A stretch of 64,000 nt of DNA from positions 30,291 to 94,290 of the forward strand of contig DFLE01000051.1 in the NCBI GenBank assembly GCA_002373375.1, written 5' to 3'. A model generated the notes under the pieces. That model made no database searches. It was not told the DNA's origin and saw only the letters and a list, made by a program, of their open reading frames with translations. Both the position numbers and the translations under genes were made by a program. Of the stretch, positions 58,686-64,000 are shown in pieces (position 1 is the first letter of the stretch; each line of letters begins with the position of its first letter). Source of the stretch: Prevotellaceae bacterium UBA3627 (GTDB lineage Bacteria > Bacteroidota > Bacteroidia > Bacteroidales > Bacteroidaceae).

Positions 58686-61634
58686 TTATCTCAGTGAGAT
58701 TTTCTTCCCGTTGTGAATGTATATTCCGCTGCGAGTAGGAGCAGTCTGTAATTTTCGTCCGTCAAGCGTGAACCATCCTGCTATTATTGGCCTTGTGCCA
58801 GCGGACTTGTCCTGTTCCTCTGCCTCCTTTACAACTATTATGCCCGTAGGATTATCACCAATGGTGAAGCTGCGCTGCTCGCCATAGAATGTCTCGCCCG
58901 TGGATGTCTTAACGTATGCCGCATAGTAATATACCGAGTTGTAATCCAAGCCTGTCAGCTCCGCGCTCATCAGCTCGCCCGCAGCCGTCACCGTCTGTGC
59001 ATCTGCTGGCACGCTCGCGGCGTCAACAGTGGTGGCATACCATGTACCCTTGGCAGCCGCAGCACCGCTCTTCCAGTACTTGAAACCCTGCTCCGTCACG
59101 TTGTCCGTTCCGCTGAGGGTGTAGCCTTTCAGCAGAACTGTATTGCCGTCAACAGAGAAATCGGCATATGTATGCACCGTAGGCTCAAACCATGAGGTAT
59201 TCGTAGGGTCAATGCCCACCCAGTCACCGTAGTAGTAAGTGCCGTCACTGGATTGGTAGTATGGACGATATTTCCACAGTTTCTCCGTATAGAGGTTCTT
59301 TATCTTTCCCTCCATTGACTCTCCGTTCACATAACCCTTGCCAGTGTTAGAGGCGAAGTCATCCGTCCAGTCCGTGCGTCTCCACTCAAAGCCCACGTTA
59401 GTCTCCGCAGGGTCAATATTCGTCTCCGCGCTCACAAGCACATTGCCTGCGGAGATAACCTTTGGCTGGGCGGTTGTTAGAGTGAGGGCTGGTGTAGTCA
59501 CTGTTGTGCTTGTTGTGACAGTTTTCCCTGATGCCTCTACAGTATATGTCGCTGTATATTCATTCGATGGCCTTAGCCCCGTAAACGTAACGGTATTACC
59601 ATCATATGTCTTTCCGTCAACCGTAATAGAGGTTGATTGCAGTTCCGCGTCGCCTGTTTTGCAGGTTCCAATTAGGGTAAAAGATGATGCCGTTATATTT
59701 GTTGCGCCAATGCTTCTTGATATTGAAGAAGTTGATGTGTATTGAGAAGAACCTATTCTAATGTCGTCTGCATATAACGTGTAAGAGTAACTTGTTTCAG
59801 GGAGCAGTCCCGTAACCGTGATATAGTCATCCACCTTGTATTCTTTAATATCTAAGTGTACGCTATAATTATAGCCAGGAACGTTATTGCGGATCCAGAA
59901 AGTCAAAGATGTCTGAGTTCGCTTTGTACACTCCAGATAAGGTCTTTCAATGTAAGTCTTTGTTTCAATATCATAAATGTTGCTGTATGGTGCATTCCAT
60001 AGATGGATCATGGTCTTACTGGGATTTCTTGCATATATTTTTGCACTGTATGGGAAAGCATCGCCCGATATACTTACATCATCTCCACTAATCGTCACGC
60101 TGGTCAATCCCGTGCAGCCAGAGAACGCATATCTGTCGATTGATGTGACGCTTGACAGAATTGTGACACTCGTCAGCCCGGTGCATTTATTGAACGCATA
60201 TCTGCCGATTGATGTGACGCTTGATGGAATGGTGACACTTGTCAATCCCGTGCAGCCGTCGAACGCATAACTGCTAATTGATGTGACGCTTGATGGAATG
60301 GTGACACTTGACAATCCCGTGCAGCCAGAGAACGCATAATCACCGATTGAGGTAATCTTATTACCCAACGTATATTGTTTTACCTGACTACCAAATATAT
60401 CTTCTAAAGAATTATAGGTTGTATATGATTTTGAAACTATTTCTTCACTATTCAGCACTACATCCATGAGATTGTTACAATTAGAGAACGCATAATCATT
60501 GATTGAGGTGACGCTTGACGGGATGGTGACGCTCGTCAATCCCGTGCAACCGTTGAACGCAGCAGAGCCGATCGATGTGACGCTTGATGGAATGGTGACA
60601 CTTGTCAATCCCGTGCAACCCCTGAACGCATCATAGCCGATCGATGTGACGCTTGATGGAATGGTGACACTTGTCAATCCCGTGCAGCCATAGAACGCAT
60701 AATCGCTAATTGATGTGATACTTGATGGAATGGTGACACTTGTCAGCCCCGTGCAGTTCTTGAACGCATCATAGCCGATAGAGGTGACACTTGATGGAAT
60801 GGAAACACTTAACAACCCCGTGCAGTCACAGAAAGCATAAGCAGCTATATGTGTTGTACCTTCTTTTATCTTTATTGAAGTGTCTGCAGGCATTGTTCCC
60901 TTGTATTTGTATGCTACATTGTTTATATACACCATACCGTCAGGCATATTCTCAATATAAGGAGTTTCGTCAAATGCAGCATATCCAATTATGGGATTAC
61001 CTAGAATTGCTACATTTTGTAGGCTTGTGCAGCCGTTGAACGCATAACTGCTAATTGATGTGACGCTTGAGGGAATTGTGACACTCGTCAGCCCCGTGCA
61101 GTTCTTGAACGCATAATCACCGATTGATGTGACGCTTGAGGGAATTGTGACACTCGTCAGTCCTGTGCAACCGTAGAACGTATAATCATTGATAGATGTG
61201 ACGCTTGAGGGAATAGTGATGCTTGTCAGCCCCGAGCAGCCCTCGAACGCATTAGAGCCGATAGAGGTGACGCTTGACGGGATTGTGACATTCGTCAGTC
61301 CTGTGCAACCGTAGAACGCATCAGAGCCGATAGAGGTGACGCTTGAAGGAATTGTGACACTTGTCAATCCCGTGCAACCCTTGAACGCATTATTGCCGAT
61401 TGAGGTGACATTGTATGTGATAGAATTGTATGTTACTTCGTTAGGAATTACTATTGTGCCAGAATAACTATCATAAGAAGAACCTAAATTGTATGTCACT
61501 TGCACGGTTTTATCTGCAGATGATGTTATGCTGTAGTATATTCCGTCATCATAAAAAAGGTTGTAGGCATGGAGGCTTTGAACAAAAAATGCTGATAATG
61601 CCAAAAGGCATAACTTAATGTATAAGTTTTTCAT
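58686..61634 (-). CDS. BspA-like leucine-rich-repeat surface protein with C-terminal sorting-like tail
   Basis: 982 residues. Signal peptide (MKNLYIKLCLLALSAFFVQS, then LHAY). About 17 LRR_5/BspA repeats of 23 residues (GCTGLTSVTIPSSVTSIGSY-type) fill residues 70-540; the DNA repeats are 69 bp and nearly identical. Three fibronectin/Ig-like sections follow (about 560-930), and a C-terminal tail IAGWFTLDGRKLQ, GIYIHNGKKISLR resembles type IX secretion signals. BspA-type proteins mediate adhesion to host or to other bacteria. Near-identical repeats make copy-number change by recombination likely. The gene has a 360-base leader with structure. Confidence 0.94.
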   Translation of the reverse strand: MKNLYIKLCLLALSAFFVQSLHAYNLFYDDGIYYSITSSADKTVQVTYNLGSSYDSYSGTIVIPNEVTYNSITYNVTSIGNNAFKGCTGLTSVTIPSSVTSIGSDAFYGCTGLTNVTIPSSVTSIGSNAFEGCSGLTSITIPSSVTSINDYTFYGCTGLTSVTIPSSVTSIGDYAFKNCTGLTSVTIPSSVTSISSYAFNGCTSLQNVAILGNPIIGYAAFDETPYIENMPDGMVYINNVAYKYKGTMPADTSIKIKEGTTHIAAYAFCDCTGLLSVSIPSSVTSIGYDAFKNCTGLTSVTIPSSITSISDYAFYGCTGLTSVTIPSSVTSIGYDAFRGCTGLTSVTIPSSVTSIGSAAFNGCTGLTSVTIPSSVTSINDYAFSNCNNLMDVVLNSEEIVSKSYTTYNSLEDIFGSQVKQYTLGNKITSIGDYAFSGCTGLSSVTIPSSVTSISSYAFDGCTGLTSVTIPSSVTSIGRYAFNKCTGLTSVTILSSVTSIDRYAFSGCTGLTSVTISGDDVSISGDAFPYSAKIYARNPSKTMIHLWNAPYSNIYDIETKTYIERPYLECTKRTQTSLTFWIRNNVPGYNYSVHLDIKEYKVDDYITVTGLLPETSYSYTLYADDIRIGSSQYTSTSSISRSIGATNITASSFTLIGTCKTGDAELQSTSITVDGKTYDGNTVTFTGLRPSNEYTATYTVEASGKTVTTSTTVTTPALTLTTAQPKVISAGNVLVSAETNIDPAETNVGFEWRRTDWTDDFASNTGKGYVNGESMEGKIKNLYTEKLWKYRPYYQSSDGTYYYGDWVGIDPTNTSWFEPTVHTYADFSVDGNTVLLKGYTLSGTDNVTEQGFKYWKSGAAAAKGTWYATTVDAASVPADAQTVTAAGELMSAELTGLDYNSVYYYAAYVKTSTGETFYGEQRSFTIGDNPTGIIVVKEAEEQDKSAGTRPIIAGWFTLDGRKLQTAPTRSGIYIHNGKKISLR

Positions 61635-61651
61635 AATGGTAAGAAATAAAA

Positions 61652-61823
61652 AAGGCGGAACTGCTCATTGCTTTTCCATCACACTGGTACCGCCAAGCAC
61701 CGCACTACAAGAAAAGCGTACGCAGTTCACGCCCTGTACAGGTACGTGAACGTTTTCATCGCTTGTTCTCAGATGTTTTGAAATTGGCGGTTTCTTAGGA
61801 ACGAGAACAAGGACTGTTAGTCC
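61652..61823 (-). ncRNA. Structured leader RNA candidate upstream of the BspA-like gene
   Basis: On the minus strand four exact helices fit one fold: TTGTTCTC/GAGAACAA (61803-61810 with 61763-61770), GTTCACG/CGTGAAC (61745-61751 with 61725-61731), GAACTGC/GCAGTTC (61722-61728 with 61658-61664) and GCTTTTC/GAAAAGC (61711-61717 with 61670-61676). ACCGCCAA in the first loop (61784-61791) pairs with TTGGCGGT in the last loop (61689-61696), a pseudoknot. The end CCGCC before T6 could compete for the same GGCGG. A hairpin GGACT/AGTCC precedes it. I do not recognise a named RNA family. Confidence 0.55.
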
Positions 61824-61999
61824 ATTTATATATATGTAGAAAAGAGCAGCAACGCCGAGGTTAATGATTCTTGTTAATCAAACAAAGAGGATTATTTCTT
61901 GGCGTGCGTGTGCACTTAATTCGTTAAATCAGTGTCTGTTTCGTAATTAAATGTGTTTTTTAAGGGTTAATGACTATATTTGAATTATGTCTGTGTACG

Positions 62000-62032
62000 G
62001 CAAAGTTAAGAAATTATTTTCTTACGACCAAA
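62000..62032 (-). promoter_or_regulatory. Promoter of the BspA-like gene and its long leader
   Basis: Minus strand: TTTG at 62029-62032, a 20 bp spacer, TAACTTTGC at 62000-62008. The predicted transcript starts near 61993, giving a leader of about 360 bases. Confidence 0.65.
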
Positions 62033-62106
62033 TGTTTGTGGTCTTTTTTCTTTTTCTCTTATCTCATCGAATGGACGTTAATATTGGTTGTGCATAAACA
62101 AAAAAA

Positions 62107-62159
62107 GGAGTTAAGACTTCAGTCGCTTACCTGTCAGTAAGAGCATTTGTCTTAACTCC
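62107..62159 (-). terminator. Terminator of der formed by a family E repeat
   Basis: Minus strand: GGAGTTAAGAC (62149-62159) pairs with GTCTTAACTCC (62107-62117), followed by a run of T. It sits 43 bp after the der stop, and ttaactcc units continue to 62184. Confidence 0.65.
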
Positions 62160-62201
62160 TTAACTTCTTAACTTCTTAACTCCTGTATATCTGAATCTTG
62201 A

Positions 62202-63515
62202 CTACTTCTGTCTGATGAACACGTTGATAGGCGTTCCGGTCAGTTCCCAGTTGGCACGCAACTGGTTCTCGAGGAAGCGGCGATACTGTTCCTTGACGTA
62301 TTGCGGCAGGTTTGCATAGAATACGAAGGTAGGTATCTGCGTGTCAGGTATCTGGTTGCAATACTTAATCTTGATGTACTTGCCCTTGATAGACTGCGGT
62401 GGTGTGGCCTCGATGATAGGCAGCATAACCTCGTTGAGTTTGCTCGTACCGATACGCGCCTTGCGGTTGAGATATACCTGCTTGGCAGTCTCAAGTACCT
62501 TGAAGATGCGCTGCTTTGTCAGTGCGGAGGCAAAGACTATGGGGAAGTCAGTGAACGGAGCCATGCGCTCACGTATAGCATTCTCAAATGTCTTGATGGC
62601 TATGGGCGACTTGTCTTCCACCAGGTCCCACTTGTTCACCACCACCACCAGTGACTTGTTGTTCTTCTGTATCAGCTGGAAGATATTCATATCCTGGGCC
62701 TCTATGCCTCGTGTGGCGTCAATCATGAGAATGCAGACGTCGCTGTTCTCTATGGCGCGGATGGAGCGCATGACGCTGTAGAACTCGAGGTCCTCGCTCA
62801 CCTTGTTCTTGCGGCGTATTCCGGCGGTGTCAACAAGGTAGAAGTCGAAGCCGAACTTGTCATAGCGTGTGTATATACTGTCGCGTGTGGTACCTGCTAT
62901 CTCTGTTACGATGTTGCGGTCCTCGCCTATGAAGGCGTTGATGATACTTGACTTGCCGGCGTTAGGTCTGCCCACTACGGCAAAGCGTGGTATGTTCTCC
63001 TCTACATCATCCTTCACGTCTTTAGGCAGGCGCTCAAGCACCATGTCAAGCAGGTCGCCCGTACCGGAACCGGAGATGGCGCTGATGCACACAGGGTCGC
63101 CCAGTCCGAGACGGTAGAAGTCGGCGGCATAATACTGCTGGTCGTTGTTGTCGGTCTTGTTTGACACGAGAATGACTGGCATCTTTGTCTTGCGGAGTAT
63201 CTGTGCCACGTCAGTGTCAAGGTCGGTGACGCCCGTCTGCACGTCAACGAGGAACAGCACAAGGTCGGCCTCCTCTGTCGCTATCTTTACTTGGTCGCGT
63301 ATGGCATCCTCGAAGATGTCGTCGGAGTTTACTACCCATCCGCCGGTATCAACGACGGAGAACTCTTGTCCGTTCCACTCGCACTTGCCGTACTGACGGT
63401 CGCGTGTGGTGCCTGCCACGTCGCTGACGATGGCATGGCGTGTCTTTGTTAATCTGTTGAAAAGTGTAGACTTTCCTACGTTAGGACGGCCTACGATTGC
63501 TACTAAATTTCCCAT
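62202..63515 (-). CDS. der: Ribosome biogenesis GTPase Der (EngA)
   Basis: 437 residues with two GTPase domains in tandem: GRPNVGKSTLFN / DTGGW / NKTD, then GRPNAGKSSIIN / DTAGI / NKWD, and a C-terminal KH-like domain from about 350. The start MGNLVAIVGRPNVGKS is typical. Essential factor for 50S ribosome assembly. It follows era on the same strand, as in many Bacteroidetes. Confidence 0.97.
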   Translation of the reverse strand: MGNLVAIVGRPNVGKSTLFNRLTKTRHAIVSDVAGTTRDRQYGKCEWNGQEFSVVDTGGWVVNSDDIFEDAIRDQVKIATEEADLVLFLVDVQTGVTDLDTDVAQILRKTKMPVILVSNKTDNNDQQYYAADFYRLGLGDPVCISAISGSGTGDLLDMVLERLPKDVKDDVEENIPRFAVVGRPNAGKSSIINAFIGEDRNIVTEIAGTTRDSIYTRYDKFGFDFYLVDTAGIRRKNKVSEDLEFYSVMRSIRAIENSDVCILMIDATRGIEAQDMNIFQLIQKNNKSLVVVVNKWDLVEDKSPIAIKTFENAIRERMAPFTDFPIVFASALTKQRIFKVLETAKQVYLNRKARIGTSKLNEVMLPIIEATPPQSIKGKYIKIKYCNQIPDTQIPTFVFYANLPQYVKEQYRRFLENQLRANWELTGTPINVFIRQK

Positions 63516-63677
63516 TTTTCATTTCCTGCTCCTTACAGGTTCTACTTTTTGCTCAGTAATAAAACTGGGGTTATATTACTCTGGGGGTTAATAATAAGAA
63601 AAATATCTGAGTGATAATCAGATTCTATGCCGTAATTATGTGGGCGCTGAGTTTACAAGGTTATATCAGAGTGTTAA

Positions 63678-64000
63678 TCAGATGGCATTGTAGCCGAAGC
63701 TGTCAAGTTCCTTGTCATTGCTGCGCCAATCCTTATCTACCTTTACATAGGTCTCAAGGAAAATATGCTTGTCAAAGAATTTCTCAAGGGTCTTGCGTGC
63801 CTCGGTGCTGACCTTCTTCAGCGCTATGCCCTGATGACCGATGATGATACCTTTCTGTGACTCGCGCTCAACGTATATCACTGCACGTATGTCGATGCGT
63901 TTGTCGGTCTCTTTGAATGATTCGCAACGTACCTCTACAGCGTATGGTATCTCTTTGTCATAGTATAGCAGTATCTTCTCGCGTATTGTTTCCGTAACGA
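63678..64000 (-). CDS. era: GTPase Era, C-terminal part
   Basis: The frame runs to the window edge with no start. Visible residues read REKILLYYDKEIPYAVEVRC, then VIYVERESQKGIIIGHQG and KKVSTEARKTLEKFFDKHIF, ending DWRSNDKELDSFGY. This is the KH domain of Era with the G-x-x-G loop (IIGHQG). Era binds the 3' end of 16S rRNA and helps mature the 30S subunit. The GTPase domain lies outside the window. Confidence 0.95.
   Translation of the reverse strand, partial: VTETIREKILLYYDKEIPYAVEVRCESFKETDKRIDIRAVIYVERESQKGIIIGHQGIALKKVSTEARKTLEKFFDKHIFLETYVKVDKDWRSNDKELDSFGYNAI

Noticed and set aside
58686..61634. Repetitive DNA as non-coding satellite
   Set aside because: The 69 bp period is a multiple of three and encodes 23-residue LRR_5 repeats in one long frame with a signal peptide.
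61635..62201. tRNA, tmRNA or SRP RNA in the leader gap
   Set aside because: No cloverleaf, no tag-peptide frame and no conserved SRP tetraloop motif; only the pairing described in the leader RNA entry is supported.

Overview
The window looks like chromosomal DNA of a gut- or oral-type member of the Bacteroidales, most like Prevotella/Segatella. The evidence is: (i) promoters of the Bacteroidetes type (TTTG, a 19-20 bp spacer, then TAnnTTTGC), readable upstream of many genes; (ii) proteins typical of the order (DUF3822 next to RsmD, DUF1573, DUF3316, BspA-like LRR protein, IgA-peptidase M64 lipoprotein, PL11 rhamnogalacturonan lyase with a type IX-like C-terminal tail, FKBP isomerase trio); (iii) no rRNA, tRNA, phage or IS genes. 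The species is inferred, not proven.

Layout. 1-5.9 kb: end of a GT2 synthase, RecD-like helicase, beta-repeat secreted protein, DUF3822-rsmD, a coiled-coil lipoprotein, and a GtrA/GT4 pair. 6-11.1 kb: PL11 lyase, gamma-carbonic anhydrase, M64 peptidase, Sfp-type phosphopantetheinyl transferase. 11.3-18 kb: DUF1573 protein, meaB, topoisomerase IV A, DUF3316, S41 protease. 18.2-22.2 kb: ispD and a DJ-1 gene facing away from nadK through a shared palindromic promoter, then an ABC exporter. 23.9-24.4 kb: an MNT nucleotidyltransferase with a HEPN partner that appears internally deleted. 24.4-31 kb: an aryl-polyene/flexirubin-like lipid cluster (methyltransferase, ApeP-like dehydratase, two carrier proteins, glycosyltransferase-acyltransferase fusion, MMPL exporter) with no ketosynthase in the window. 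31-34 kb: an ABC-transporter remnant, alpha/beta hydrolase, SGNH-like protein with altered catalytic residues, short AMP-ligase. 34-41 kb: Na/Pi symporter, YicC, three FKBPs, sirtuin, aroQ. 41.4-52.3 kb: STAS protein, SpoIIE phosphatase fused to a kinase-like domain, a 7.5 kb NRPS (C-A-T-C-A-T-reductase) and a PAP2 phosphatase. 52.7-58.4 kb: O-methyltransferase, tatA-tatC, and two iron-sulfur proteins with twin-arginine motifs. 58.7-64 kb: BspA-like protein behind a long structured leader, der, and the end of era.

The most unusual feature is a set of at least six families of short palindromic or tandem repeats. They fill most intergenic gaps, often between a promoter and its gene. Two of the families also appear in frame inside proteins: five places in the NRPS, and the C-terminus of the MMPL exporter, where the element supplies the stop codon. 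Two repeats adopt the same reading frame in unrelated proteins.

The phosphopantetheinyl transferase at 10.5 kb is a plausible activator of the NRPS carrier domains and both free carrier proteins. The Tat translocase sits beside two likely Tat clients.
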